The notes under the pieces were generated by a model. The model saw nothing but the letters and a program-made list of their open reading frames with translations. It was not told where the DNA came from and ran no database searches. A DNA stretch of 64,000 nt from Thermoactinomyces sp. DSM 45892 (GTDB lineage Bacteria; Bacillota; Bacilli; Thermoactinomycetales; Thermoactinomycetaceae), in NCBI RefSeq assembly GCF_900107305.1, contig NZ_FNPL01000001.1, forward strand, positions 186,001 through 250,000, written 5' to 3'. Every line of letters starts with the position of its first letter. Position 1 is the first letter of the stretch. Below are positions 26,334 to 35,233 of the stretch, piece by piece. Both the position numbers and the translations under genes were made by a program.

Positions 26334-27134
26334 ATGGGGAGAAATATATGGGGGGACTGGTTACAAATCCATACGAAGCATCGACAAATCAACAAGCCAC
26401 GGTCTACCGGGCTAACTATGGTGATGGATAAGGGCCTCGGGATGCGTGCTTTTGATGACCTAATCGAAATCGCTCATCCCTACATCGACTTCTATAAACT
26501 AGGATTCGGAACCGCTGCGGTCACACCTTTACGCCTACTAAGAGAAAAAATTGAACGGACTGAGCAGGAGCGTATTCACATCTATCCGGGGGGAACGTTT
26601 TTTGAAATCGCCCATCATCATCGATGTACAGACCAGTATTTCCAAGCCTTGCGGGATCATGGGATCAGGTGGATTGAAATATCAGAAGGCACCCTCTCCA
26701 TACCTCCTAAAGAAAAACGAGATTTGATCCGCAAAGCCCATAAATTAGGATTTTCTGTTATTACCGAGATAGGAAAAAAGGAATCAGGTACCTTTCTGAC
26801 AGTAGAGGAAATATACACACAAGCTACACTAGATCTGGAAGAGGGTGTACAATTTGTCATTATTGAGGGTCGTGAATCGGGGGTCGATGTAGGTATCTAT
26901 GATGAAAATGGGAAATTTGATTCTTCTCTGATCCGTGACTTAGTAAATAGCTTACCTCTTAATCAAATCATGTTTGAATCCCCTCTCAAAAAACAGCAAA
27001 TTCAATATATTCAATCGATTGGGAACGAGGTAAATCTAGGAAACATTGCTCCTACAGAAGTAATCGCCCTTGAAGCTCTAAGACAACATTTGCGCTCAGA
27101 TACGTTTAATCCCACTATGGAGGTGTACCAATGA
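26334..27134 (+). CDS. comA: Phosphosulfolactate synthase (ComA/YitD)
   Basis: Adds sulfite to phosphoenolpyruvate to form (R)-phosphosulfolactate, the first step towards 3-sulfolactate, which B. subtilis stores in spores (in archaea the pathway leads to coenzyme M). The 266-residue product has the family opening KPRSTGLTMVMDKGLG and a TIM-barrel pattern with IDFYKLGFGTA, IYPGGTFFE, WIEISEGT, and FVIIEGRESG. AGAGGAG lies eight bases before ATG 26334. Its stop overlaps the next start by four bases. The symbol has no link to the competence regulator ComA. Confidence 0.93.
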   Translation: MGRNIWGDWLQIHTKHRQINKPRSTGLTMVMDKGLGMRAFDDLIEIAHPYIDFYKLGFGTAAVTPLRLLREKIERTEQERIHIYPGGTFFEIAHHHRCTDQYFQALRDHGIRWIEISEGTLSIPPKEKRDLIRKAHKLGFSVITEIGKKESGTFLTVEEIYTQATLDLEEGVQFVIIEGRESGVDVGIYDENGKFDSSLIRDLVNSLPLNQIMFESPLKKQQIQYIQSIGNEVNLGNIAPTEVIALEALRQHLRSDTFNPTMEVYQ

Positions 27135-27868
27135 ACATTCAAACAATCCCTTATGTCCAAGCGTTCAAGCCGAGCGATTATGTAGATCAAACCATTATTG
27201 TCATAGACACATTTCGAGCTACTTCCACCATTGTGGCGGCCCTTTCATCCGGAGTAAAGTGTGTCATCCCTGTCAAGGAAATTGAAGATGCCAAGAAATT
27301 ATGGAAGCCGGGACGTATACTAGCTGGTGAGCGGTTTGGAGCACAGATTGAGGAGTTTTCCCTCGGTAATTCGCCTGTCCATTTTATTCAAGATTCTTCT
27401 TGTAAGGGAAAAGAGCTAATCCTTACGACTACGAATGGCACTCGGGCACTGAGCAGGGTCGCCCAAGCAAAACGGGTCTGGATCGGTAGCTTGTTAAATG
27501 CGAGATCCATTGCCCAGAGATTGCATATAGAAAACATCTCAAATGTCCTATTTTACTGTGCAGGAACAAGAGGCACGATGTCATTTGAAGATTGTGTTAC
27601 CGTTGGGGCCATACTAGAGGAATGGCGACAACTGGACTCACAAATTACTCAATCCCCTTCACCTTTTGACGATCTTTCTCTCCTATGTATGAGCAGTTTC
27701 CAATTTCTTCACTCTCAAGATCAACTTCATCTATTGCGGGAAAGTAGGGCGGGAAAGCGAAATCACTCTCTTGGGAATGAGGAAGATCTGGATCTATGCC
27801 TAAAGATAAATGAATTTAACGTAGTCCCGACTTATGCGCATGGAGTTATTACAGCTTCTATCTTTTGA
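27131..27868 (+). CDS. comB: 2-phosphosulfolactate phosphatase (ComB/YitC)
   Basis: Removes phosphate from phosphosulfolactate to give sulfolactate. The 245-residue product shows the ComB signatures VIDTFRATSTIVAAL near residue 25, GERFGAQIEEFSLGNSP, LTTTNGTRAL and FYCAGTRGTMSFEDCVTVGA, residues that hold Mg and substrate. Its ATG overlaps the comA stop (ATGA), so the two are translated together as the second and third genes of the operon. Confidence 0.93.
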   Translation: MNIQTIPYVQAFKPSDYVDQTIIVIDTFRATSTIVAALSSGVKCVIPVKEIEDAKKLWKPGRILAGERFGAQIEEFSLGNSPVHFIQDSSCKGKELILTTTNGTRALSRVAQAKRVWIGSLLNARSIAQRLHIENISNVLFYCAGTRGTMSFEDCVTVGAILEEWRQLDSQITQSPSPFDDLSLLCMSSFQFLHSQDQLHLLRESRAGKRNHSLGNEEDLDLCLKINEFNVVPTYAHGVITASIF

Positions 27869-27938
27869 TTTTCATTCTATCCCTGCTCGATCGTGCATAG
27901 TTTAGTGATAAAGTCATTATGGACAAGGGGGGCGCGAC

Positions 27939-28394
27939 ATGAAAGCAGATCTTATCATTGTAATCTTAATCGTGATCGGGTTATTGGGTCGTTCCCCCAT
28001 CATTGCTACTGCGGCAAGTTTTCTCCTTATTTTAAAACTTCTCCATCTCGAACGTTTTTTTGACGGTATCGAGCGCCGTGGACTAGAACTTGGATTATTA
28101 TTTTTAACCATTGCTGTATTGGTTCCATTTGTATCCGGAAAAATAACGTGGCAACAAATCGTGGATGTATTCACTTCGCCCGCCGGGATTTTAGCTTGTA
28201 TTGGCGGAGCACTTGCTACTTATATGAATGGAAAAGGACTAGACTTATTACGCGTAGATCCCCAATTAGTAGTAGGTCTTGTAATTGGATCTATTTTTGG
28301 AATTATTTTCTTGCGAGGCATTCCTGTCGGACCCCTTATGGCAGCTGGGATTACCGCATTTTTTATGGGGGTACTCAAAATATGGTGGCATTAA
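27939..28394 (+). CDS. ytwI: UPF0756/DUF441 membrane protein YtwI
   Basis: A 151-residue protein with four or five membrane spans, matching UPF0756 (YtwI of B. subtilis, YeaL of E. coli): [20 protein letters not shown] near the end is typical. Function is unknown. It starts 70 bases after comB without a clear terminator between, so it may be cotranscribed. Confidence 0.88.
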   Translation: MKADLIIVILIVIGLLGRSPIIATAASFLLILKLLHLERFFDGIERRGLELGLLFLTIAVLVPFVSGKITWQQIVDVFTSPAGILACIGGALATYMNGKGLDLLRVDPQLVVGLVIGSIFGIIFLRGIPVGPLMAAGITAFFMGVLKIWWH

Positions 28395-28437
28395 AACCTC
28401 CTACTTCTAAAGATATATAAAGTCATATACATTTTTC

Positions 28438-28466
28438 TTGAGTCCCTAGGAGAACTCACGTATACT
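28438..28466 (+). promoter_or_regulatory. Sigma-A promoter of the degV-like gene
   Basis: TTGAGT (28438-28443), a 17-base spacer and TATACT (28461-28466), about 25 bases ahead of the TTG start with its AAGGGGG ribosome binding site. Confidence 0.65.
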
Positions 28467-28491
28467 TAGGGCAGTCAAGGGGGTTTTTCTA

Positions 28492-29361
28492 TTGTCCAAA
28501 ATTGCCATTATTACTGACAGTTCGTGTGATCTACCGAAAGATCTAGTTGCAAGGCTAGGTGTTTCCGTTGTACCGCTTCGTGTGATCTATAAATCTGGGG
28601 AATTTCGAGATGGAATTGATATTGAAGCAGCCGATATTTATGAGCGGCTTGAAATAGAAGTTCCAACTACCTCCATGCCTTCACCAGAAGATATTTATGC
28701 TACATTTGAAAAAGTACGTTCCGAAGGATTTACTCATTGTCTTGTCATTAGCGTATCCTCTGGATTAAGTGGAACTTATAATACATTTAAACTTATAGCA
28801 AACGAGTTTGATGATCTTCATATACACGTTATTGATTCTAAGTACCTTTCTTGGGCATTAGGTTATCAAGTAATAGAAGCCTCTAAATTAGTCCGCGAAA
28901 AACTAGATTTTGGCGAAATTGTCCAAAAGATCGAAGCGATGAAGAAGCAAATTTCTGCTTACTTTGTAGTGGACACATTAGAATACCTAAAAGCAGGAGG
29001 ACGAATCGGACGAGTTTCAGCCCTCTTCGGCTCTATGCTAAATGTGAAACCTATTATTTCAGTAGATGATGATGGTACGTATTTCCCCCTTACAGTAGCT
29101 CGTGGAAAAAAACAAGCGATGAAGAAGCTTTATCAGCTTGTACAAGAGCATGTTGACTCCGCTAAGGCAAGTATTGCCATTGTACAAGGACGTGCTGAGA
29201 AAGAAGCAGAAGCACTTGCAGATCGAATTCGTCAACTAGGGGATAATATCTCGGATATTTATGTAGGGACTGTAAGTCCTGCCCTCGTTGTTCATGCAGG
29301 TCCTGGATTGGTCGGTCTTATTATTAAAGATGAAAGTAAGAGCCCTCTTCTGTCACGATAA
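28492..29361 (+). CDS. DegV family fatty-acid-binding protein
   Basis: A 289-residue two-domain protein opening MSKIAIITDSSCDLP, the DegV signature, with SSGLSGTYNT around residue 90 and YLKAGGRIGRVSA around 165. DegV/FakB proteins hold a fatty acid for phosphorylation by FakA. No fakA is nearby, so it is probably one of several paralogues. TTG start at 28492. The stop codon lies inside a shared terminator stem. Confidence 0.92.
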   Translation: MSKIAIITDSSCDLPKDLVARLGVSVVPLRVIYKSGEFRDGIDIEAADIYERLEIEVPTTSMPSPEDIYATFEKVRSEGFTHCLVISVSSGLSGTYNTFKLIANEFDDLHIHVIDSKYLSWALGYQVIEASKLVREKLDFGEIVQKIEAMKKQISAYFVVDTLEYLKAGGRIGRVSALFGSMLNVKPIISVDDDGTYFPLTVARGKKQAMKKLYQLVQEHVDSAKASIAIVQGRAEKEAEALADRIRQLGDNISDIYVGTVSPALVVHAGPGLVGLIIKDESKSPLLSR

Positions 29362-29420
29362 TCAATAAAAAATATCCTTAACCCGGATGATCTGGGTTAA
29401 GGATATTTTTTATTGATTAT
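29358..29420. terminator. Bidirectional terminator between degV-like gene and efp
   Basis: Bases 29358-29384 and 29394-29420 form a perfect 27-bp inverted repeat with a 9-base loop; A-rich left and T-rich right arms make it a terminator in both directions. It overlaps both stop codons. Confidence 0.92.
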
Positions 29421-29977
29421 TATGCACGTGAAACGTATTGACCGCTACGAGTGTCAATTACAAGGCGATCGCCGCGATTGATAAAAAGCGGAACCGTAAC
29501 GACAAATCCCGTAGATAACGTAGCAGGTTTATTTCCACCTGTCGCTGTATCACCACGGATTCCTGGGTCTGTTTCCACAACTTCCAACTCTACTGTGTTA
29601 GGTAGTTGAATTCCAATCGTTTCATGCTCATACGTAACGATTTGAACTTCCATGTTTTCTTGTAGAAAGTTTAGTTCATACTCTAGGCGCTCTGCTGGCA
29701 ATGAGATTTGATCATAGGTTTCATTATCCATGAACGTGTACTCACCGCCAGACTCATACAAATAGCTCATCCGGCGAGTTTCAATCAACGCTTTAGCTAC
29801 TTTCTCACCACCACGAAACGTTTTCTCTGTAATATTTCCATTACGAAGGTTACGTAACTTGGAGCGGACAAAGGCAGCACCTTTTCCTGGTTTTACGTGT
29901 TGGAATTCAAGAACGGAATAAATATCACCATCAATTTCAATTGTTAAACCTGTACGAAAATCGTTTACACTAATCAT
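29420..29977 (-). CDS. efp: Translation elongation factor P
   Basis: Relieves ribosome stalling at polyproline. The 185-residue product (same as B. subtilis) starts at ATG 29977, eight bases after AGGAGG. The tip loop reads KPGKGAAF with Lys32, the residue that carries 5-aminopentanol in B. subtilis, and the C-terminal OB domain closes with [10 protein letters not shown]. It is the third gene of aroQ-yqhT-efp. In B. subtilis efp also precedes spoIIIA; here about 9.5 kb of other genes lie between. Confidence 0.96.
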   Translation of the reverse strand: MISVNDFRTGLTIEIDGDIYSVLEFQHVKPGKGAAFVRSKLRNLRNGNITEKTFRGGEKVAKALIETRRMSYLYESGGEYTFMDNETYDQISLPAERLEYELNFLQENMEVQIVTYEHETIGIQLPNTVELEVVETDPGIRGDTATGGNKPATLSTGFVVTVPLFINRGDRLVIDTRSGQYVSRA

Positions 29978-30005
29978 CCATCGTTCCTCCTGATGAAACA
30001 AAGAT

Positions 30006-31076
30006 CTAGAGTATAATAAGTTCCTTAGTACACTGAGTTAATACTTCGTGACCTGACTCCGTAATTAGAACATCATCTTCAATACGGACTCCACCGAAAT
30101 CAGAGAGATAAATTCCTGGTTCCACCGTTACGACGTTTCCAGGCTTTAAGACAAGAGAGCCAGCTTGAGAAAGTCTTGGACCTTCATGAACTTCCAGCCC
30201 AATTCCATGTCCAGTCCCATGTCCAAAGTGTGCGCCATAACCTCGCTCAGTAATCAAATCACGAGCTACTGCATCTGCCTCCATCCCAGTCATACCTGGA
30301 CGAAGAGCATCTACAGCCTTTCGTTCCGCCTCTAAAACAATATCATAAATTTCCTTTTGTTTCTCGTTTGGTTTTCCAACCATTACGGTACGAGTGAGAT
30401 CAGAAACATATCCTTGATAGGCAGCTCCAAAATCAAGGGTAACAAGATCACCCTTTTCAATCACTTTCTCACTAGCCACACCGTGTGGTAATGCTCCTCT
30501 CCAGCCAGATGCAACAATAATATCAAACGATGGACCCGTCGCTCCCATCTCCATCATGAGTACCTTCAATCGAAGTTGTACCTCCGATTCCTTTAATCCT
30601 GGTTGAATATATTGAATGATCTGTTCAAAAGTACGGTCTGCAATCATAGCCGCATGACGGATGATGGTTAACTCTTCATCCCTTTTTACCATCCGTAATT
30701 CTTCTATGATTTGTGCCGCAGGTATGTACTCAATCGAAGAATCTCCTTGAGATAACGCTTGGAATTGAGCAAACGTCATATGCGTTGCTTCAAAACTTAC
30801 CTTTTTTAGACCAATTTTTTTAAGATTTTCTCGAACCGTGTGCCAAATATCAAGTGATGATTGGAGTTCCAGACGAAAATGTGGACACTCTGCTTTTACT
30901 TGATCGATATAACGAAAATCTGTGATGAATACAGCATCCCTTTCCGTCACAATCGCCACACCACTAGAGCCAGTAAAACCAGTGATATATCTACGATTAT
31001 AAGGATTCGTGATCAAATAGACCTCGATCCCTTGACTCATCATCTTTCTCCGCAAGCTGGCTAGACGTTTTTCCAT
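30006..31076 (-). CDS. yqhT: M24 family Xaa-Pro peptidase YqhT
   Basis: A 356-residue creatinase-fold peptidase. Metal ligands are visible: the two aspartates in [18 protein letters not shown], the histidine in [18 protein letters not shown], and glutamates in VEPGIYL and VRIEDDVLI. The N-terminal domain reads [21 protein letters not shown] 31076 has AGGAG eight bases upstream. It sits between aroQ and efp as in B. subtilis and probably clips X-Pro bonds from cytoplasmic peptides. Confidence 0.93.
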   Translation of the reverse strand: MEKRLASLRRKMMSQGIEVYLITNPYNRRYITGFTGSSGVAIVTERDAVFITDFRYIDQVKAECPHFRLELQSSLDIWHTVRENLKKIGLKKVSFEATHMTFAQFQALSQGDSSIEYIPAAQIIEELRMVKRDEELTIIRHAAMIADRTFEQIIQYIQPGLKESEVQLRLKVLMMEMGATGPSFDIIVASGWRGALPHGVASEKVIEKGDLVTLDFGAAYQGYVSDLTRTVMVGKPNEKQKEIYDIVLEAERKAVDALRPGMTGMEADAVARDLITERGYGAHFGHGTGHGIGLEVHEGPRLSQAGSLVLKPGNVVTVEPGIYLSDFGGVRIEDDVLITESGHEVLTQCTKELIIL

Positions 31077-31100
31077 GAGTCTCACTCCTAGTATGTTCGG

Positions 31101-31538
31101 TTATGCTAGATCAATTCTCTTTATCGCTTGTAACGCGAGATCATAACTGTATGATCCAAATCCACTAATTTGTCCGATACAAACAGGCGCAGTTACAGAC
31201 TGCCTACGAAATTCTTCTCTAGCATGAATATTAGATAAATGTACTTCAATGACAGGAACTTCTACCGATGCCATCGCATCTCGGATAGCATAGCTCGTAT
31301 GGGTATAAGCTCCCGGGTTACATACTATGTAATCAAAATTTCCTTCTGCTTCATGAATCTCCGTAATGAGCTCGCCTTCAAAATTAGACTGTTTCGTAAC
31401 AACGGACAACGCCAAGTGATCACCTAATTTTTGTAAACGTTGGTTGATTTCATCCAATGTTTCAAAGCCATAAATCTCCGGCTCACGTTTGCCCAAACGG
31501 TTTAAATTCGGGCCATGAAGGATTAATACTCTCGTCAT
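31101..31538 (-). CDS. aroQ: Type II 3-dehydroquinate dehydratase
   Basis: Third step of the shikimate pathway. The 145-residue product opens with LILHGPNLNRLGKREPEIYG, holding the active-site arginine and tyrosine, and continues with the conserved NPGAYTHTSYAIRDA and EVHLSNIHAREEFR (catalytic histidine). It is the YqhS equivalent, first gene of the operon with yqhT and efp. GGGGTG precedes ATG 31538. Confidence 0.95.
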   Translation of the reverse strand: MTRVLILHGPNLNRLGKREPEIYGFETLDEINQRLQKLGDHLALSVVTKQSNFEGELITEIHEAEGNFDYIVCNPGAYTHTSYAIRDAMASVEVPVIEVHLSNIHAREEFRRQSVTAPVCIGQISGFGSYSYDLALQAIKRIDLA

Positions 31539-31686
31539 CTACGAACACCCCTATAAGGGTATATTTTCTCATGGATTCAGCGATTTGTCCAACCTCCATA
31601 TCAGATATTCCCGTTATGTGATAAAATGGAGATACTTACAAAACTCACAATTTAAGACACATGATACAAAGGTGGTGCCAGATTTC

Positions 31687-32652
31687 GTGGCTGAACAACC
31701 CATAGCATATGGCGGTCAGGCAGTAGTAGAAGGTGTTATGTTTCAAGGGCAATATAGCCTTGTTACTGCCGTTAGACGTAAAAGCGGAGCAATCGAAACA
31801 TTTGAAGTACAAAAAAAAGAACAACCCATCCTCTCAAAAGTGAAGAAAATCCCTTTTATTAGAGGATTGATCGGGCTCATTGAAGCAAGTGCATCTGGTG
31901 CAAAACACCTTCAATTTGCTACTGAACAGTATGATTTAGACGAAAATCCTGAGCAAGTTCATGATACGAAAGAGACTTTCTCTTCCAAGTTATCCATGTG
32001 GTTAGGTGTAGCAGTAGTTGGGATTCTTTCCTTCATTGTGGGAAAGGTAATCTTCACACTTGTCCCTGCAATGCTAGCCAGCTTTTTATTCGATGGATTC
32101 GTAACGAATCTGATTCTCCAGAACCTAATTGAAGGCGCCATCAAGACAATCTTACTCTTCTCATACCTTTGGATCATCTCGCAAACCCCCATTATCAAAC
32201 GAGTCTTCCAATACCACGGAGCTGAGCATAAAGTGATTACCGCGTATGAACATGGGGAAGAATTGACAGTAGAAAATGTTCAAAAACATTCTAGACTTCA
32301 CTATCGATGTGGTAGTAGCTTTATGATTCTGACCATATTGGTGGGCGTTATCGTATACTCCTTTTTCCAATATGACGACATGTGGGATCGAATGATCATA
32401 CGTTTGGAACTACTTCCAGTCGTGATTATGCTATCTTATGAGGTTTTACGCTTTACCAACGCGCTTCGTGATGTCCCTGTGCTCAAATATTTAGGTTATC
32501 CTGGATTATGGCTTCAATTACTTACTACAAAAGAGCCAAATGATGAGCAGGTAGAAGTCGCTATCACCTCATTTAAGCGCATGCTTGACTTAGATAGCGA
32601 AGTGAAAGCCAAACAAGCTCCCTTGAATCATGCTTCTTCCATCGAAATGTAA
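31687..32652 (+). CDS. yqhQ: DUF1385 membrane protein YqhQ
   Basis: A 321-residue protein with the DUF1385 hallmarks AYGGQAVVEGVMFQG near the N-terminus, FQYHGAEHKVITAYEHG in the middle, HYRCGSSFMI, and four or five membrane spans. GTG 31687 is chosen because AAGGTGG lies upstream and the length then matches B. subtilis YqhQ (318); an open frame reaches back to 31585 without family similarity. It is divergent from aroQ. Function unknown. Confidence 0.88.
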   Translation: MAEQPIAYGGQAVVEGVMFQGQYSLVTAVRRKSGAIETFEVQKKEQPILSKVKKIPFIRGLIGLIEASASGAKHLQFATEQYDLDENPEQVHDTKETFSSKLSMWLGVAVVGILSFIVGKVIFTLVPAMLASFLFDGFVTNLILQNLIEGAIKTILLFSYLWIISQTPIIKRVFQYHGAEHKVITAYEHGEELTVENVQKHSRLHYRCGSSFMILTILVGVIVYSFFQYDDMWDRMIIRLELLPVVIMLSYEVLRFTNALRDVPVLKYLGYPGLWLQLLTTKEPNDEQVEVAITSFKRMLDLDSEVKAKQAPLNHASSIEM

Positions 32653-32679
32653 CTAGACCTTTACGAAAGTGGTGGTAGC

Positions 32680-32946
32680 GTGAATATCTCCAAGAGACTT
32701 TCAGTTGGAACGATCATCATATTAGGATTAGTCGCCATCGGGATCATGTCAGCACTACGTGAATCCTTTTGGAATGTAGTAGGATGGATCGGATTGATTG
32801 GGATCATCTTTTATTTATATAAGAAGCCTCCCATCTGGTTACAAAGAATAAGTGGGCATATTCCCGCCACAACATCAACCAAACGAAAGAAAAAATCACA
32901 TCGATTTAAAGTAATAGATGGCTCTAAAAAACATCGCAAATTCTAG
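32680..32946 (+). CDS. yqhP: SA1362 family protein YqhP
   Basis: An 88-residue protein with two hydrophobic helices and a very basic tail (KRKKKSHRFK). Size and position directly after yqhQ match YqhP of B. subtilis (SA1362 family), of unknown function. GTG start with AGTGGTGG upstream; a shared terminator follows immediately. Confidence 0.8.
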   Translation: MNISKRLSVGTIIILGLVAIGIMSALRESFWNVVGWIGLIGIIFYLYKKPPIWLQRISGHIPATTSTKRKKKSHRFKVIDGSKKHRKF

Positions 32947-32947
32947 A

Positions 32948-32984
32948 GAAAAACCCCTAGTCTCACTTTGACTGGGGGTTTTTC
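32948..32984. terminator. Bidirectional terminator between yqhP and the PrcB-like gene
   Basis: Bases 32948-32961 pair with 32971-32984 (one G-T pair), A-run left and T-run right. The stop codon of the minus-strand PrcB-like gene (32963-32965) lies in its loop. Confidence 0.9.
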
Positions 32985-33343
32985 GTATGGATCTGATTAA
33001 GGCCTTCCACATTTATAGGCACATCACTTTTCGTCAAGACAAAAGGATATACAATCATCTGCGGATAAAACGTACCTGGGGCTGGCTCATGCTCCATTAC
33101 TTCCACTTTCACCTTGTTATCTTGTTGTACAACATTGGTAACCTCTAATTGATACCCCGGATTAGGCCTCATACCAAGTGAGATAAGTGTGTATTCTTCA
33201 TCCTCCATCTGAATCTTATGCAGCCCCGAATGTACTTTTTGATTCATCACCCATTCTCGAATCGAGACAGGTAGTGTATTTAGTTCATCACTCGTAATAA
33301 GTTTAATCCCATTCTCAAGATCTTTTTCATCATTCTGATTCAT
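32963..33343 (-). CDS. PrcB-C domain protein
   Basis: A 126-residue soluble protein starting at ATG 33343 behind AAAGGAAG. The C-terminal half (YTLISLGMRPNPGYQLEVTN ... VMEHEPAPGTFYPQMIVYPF) fits the PrcB C-terminal domain, known from a treponemal protease complex. No signal peptide is visible, unlike many members. The frame is open upstream into yqhO, but that part lacks similarity. It follows yqhO after one base. Confidence 0.75.
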   Translation of the reverse strand: MNQNDEKDLENGIKLITSDELNTLPVSIREWVMNQKVHSGLHKIQMEDEEYTLISLGMRPNPGYQLEVTNVVQQDNKVKVEVMEHEPAPGTFYPQMIVYPFVLTKSDVPINVEGLNQIHTKNPQSK

Positions 33344-33344
33344 A

Positions 33345-34322
33345 TTAACTTCCTTTCTGAACGGGTGGCTCATCATTTTTCCCAAAGTTGATCTGGGTGG
33401 AACGACTTTTGCCACGTGCTTGTAAATAGGAATCAAATGTCCAACCCTCAAAGAACGCTTCTCCTGCTTTCATTCCAGATTGATAAAGAGTGTCTTTTTT
33501 ATCCTTACTTAAAGAAAAATCAGTTATTTTGACACCGAGTGTAGGGACAGAAATCGTACGAATCTGATCCTTTGACCGAATATAACGATTATCGTGAGCG
33601 TCCATCATCGTATAAAACAAGGATAAAAACATATTTAACGGTCCTGGGACTTCTGCTACTGATTCCTTTGTCTCTTTGGTTGGATTGTTTAAATCAAAGC
33701 CAAAAGTAGGCCAACGGGGACAGTCTGAATCAAAAATCCAAATAGGAAAATTACTTAGCACCCCTCCGTCTACAATACAACTATACTTCCCAGAAGGCGC
33801 ATGATACAACATCGCAGGATCAAAGAAGAAAGGAATACCACAACTCATCCGAACCGCTTTTGCAACTGAAAACGTTGTTGGCTCATGGCCATAACTAGGT
33901 AGATCATCTGGCAGAATCATGAGCATTTTTTGTGTGATATCGGAGGCAATAATTTTCAATCCAACGTCCTGCAAATCACCGAAGGTTCGAACCCCCTTCT
34001 CAGCCAATCGACATTCTAGCCAATGTTCAAGTGCATCACCCGAGTAAATCCCCTTTTTAATCCACATACGTAGAGCCGGACCAACATAAGGGATGCGGTG
34101 GTAGAATGTCTTCGGTAAAAACGATGTAAAGTCAAGATCTAGAAGAAGCTGATGAAGCTCCTTTGCTGTATAACCGGCCGCAATTAGAGCCGCGATCATC
34201 GATCCAGCAGAGGTCCCTGCTACGTTTTTCCATTTGTATCCTTTTTTCTCAGCCACCGATAGTGCTCCGACTAGTCCAATTCCTTTTACACCGCCACCCT
34301 CGAATACTGCATCTGCCCACAC
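33345..34322 (-). CDS. yqhO: Patatin-like phospholipase YqhO
   Basis: A 325-residue patatin with the Ser-Asp dyad motifs: oxyanion loop EGGGVKGIGLVGA near residue 9, nucleophile motif GTSAG near 40, and VDGGVLSNFP near 190. GTG 34322 is preferred: GAGGTG lies six bases upstream and the protein then starts MWADAVFEGGG, like B. subtilis YqhO. It sits between mntR and the PrcB-like gene and probably hydrolyses acyl lipids. Confidence 0.9.
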   Translation of the reverse strand: MWADAVFEGGGVKGIGLVGALSVAEKKGYKWKNVAGTSAGSMIAALIAAGYTAKELHQLLLDLDFTSFLPKTFYHRIPYVGPALRMWIKKGIYSGDALEHWLECRLAEKGVRTFGDLQDVGLKIIASDITQKMLMILPDDLPSYGHEPTTFSVAKAVRMSCGIPFFFDPAMLYHAPSGKYSCIVDGGVLSNFPIWIFDSDCPRWPTFGFDLNNPTKETKESVAEVPGPLNMFLSLFYTMMDAHDNRYIRSKDQIRTISVPTLGVKITDFSLSKDKKDTLYQSGMKAGEAFFEGWTFDSYLQARGKSRSTQINFGKNDEPPVQKGS

Positions 34323-34364
34323 ATGACTCACCTCTTCATAAAAAGAATGATTTATTCATGTGTA

Positions 34365-34398
34365 TGAAAAAAACCCTTGGAACAGGACTTCCGAGGGT
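34365..34398 (-). terminator. Terminator of mntR
   Basis: ACCCTTGGAA (34373-34382) pairs with TTCCGAGGGT (34389-34398), one G-T pair; on the minus strand it is followed by a seven-base T-run. It lies just past the mntR stop. Confidence 0.85.
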
Positions 34399-34402
34399 TA
34401 AT

Positions 34403-34837
34403 TTATTCTTCTTGCTCTGTAGTCTCTTCAGCAGCTTTTGTAGATATGAGAAGTTTAACCACTTCTGGATTTCTTTCGAGATAGTCAACTAAGTTCTCCA
34501 CACAGGTGATAGAATCCCAACTCAGATGGTGTTCAATCCCTTCCACATCCTGATAAACAAATTCTTCACGCACTCCAATCAAGCGAAGAAATTTCTCTAA
34601 TAATTGATGCCTGTCTACTAGGCGCTTTCCTACTTTTTTACCCTTAGCAGTTAAAACCAAACCACGATATTTTTCATAAACCAAATATTTATTTTGATCA
34701 AGTTTCTGAACCATCTTTGTAACGGACGAGGGGTGAACGGATAACGCCTCTGCTATGTCTGACACGCGTGCATATCCTTTTTGATCAATTAATTGATAAA
34801 TATTTTCTAGATAATCTTCCATACTTGGTGTTGCCAA
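34403..34837 (-). CDS. mntR: Manganese-responsive repressor MntR
   Basis: DtxR-family Mn(II)-dependent repressor of manganese importers. The 144-residue product matches B. subtilis MntR along its length: [15 protein letters not shown] with the Asp and Glu metal ligands, [24 protein letters not shown] recognition helix, and [10 protein letters not shown] with Glu/His ligands. TTG 34837 is chosen since GAAGGGG lies eight bases upstream and the N-terminus aligns. It is in the same place as in B. subtilis, beside yqhO. Confidence 0.95.
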   Translation of the reverse strand: MATPSMEDYLENIYQLIDQKGYARVSDIAEALSVHPSSVTKMVQKLDQNKYLVYEKYRGLVLTAKGKKVGKRLVDRHQLLEKFLRLIGVREEFVYQDVEGIEHHLSWDSITCVENLVDYLERNPEVVKLLISTKAAEETTEQEE

Positions 34838-34976
34838 ATAAACCACCCCTTCAAATCAATGCGACCAGAGTCATTTTATCAGATGTTACGTATTAGCTCA
34901 ATGAAAGTGTTACAAAAACACCTCTCAAAAAAGCACCTACTTCCGTTATAATGAAGATCAAAGGAGGATTCGCTTT

Positions 34977-35216
34977 ATGAGAATCACCCCATCTGATATT
35001 CCAAACAAGAAGTTTAATAAGTCTTTCTGGGGCTATGTACCCGATGAAGTAGATCAGTGGTTAAATGAAATCGTTATTTGTTATGAAGAGGATGTAAGCG
35101 AACTAAAAGAGCTACGACAAGAAATTACACGATTACGAAGCGAAAACAAACAATTACGTGGCATAGTAAAAGAGATGGATCAGTTAGATGAAAGCCGAGT
35201 ATCTAGCGAATGCTAG
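34977..35216 (+). CDS. Short DivIVA-domain protein, 79 aa
   Basis: It opens MRITPSDIPNKKFNKSFWGYVPDEVDQWLNE, the DivIVA/GpsB membrane-binding domain pattern, followed by a coiled coil (residues 35-70). At 79 residues it lacks the longer coils of DivIVA (about 160) and the C-terminal trimer domain of GpsB (about 100). It may be a mini-adaptor that places partners at poles or septa. ATG 34977 has AAAGGAGG nine bases upstream. Its last codons form part of a terminator. Confidence 0.8.
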   Translation: MRITPSDIPNKKFNKSFWGYVPDEVDQWLNEIVICYEEDVSELKELRQEITRLRSENKQLRGIVKEMDQLDESRVSSEC

Positions 35217-35233
35217 TAAGTCTCGGCTTTTTT
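35191..35233. terminator. Terminator overlapping two convergent gene ends
   Basis: AAAGCCGAG (35191-35199) pairs with CTCGGCTTT (35222-35230), followed by TTTCTG on the plus strand. The left arm is in the last codons of the DivIVA-like gene and the right arm in the last codons of the phosphoesterase gene. Confidence 0.75.
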
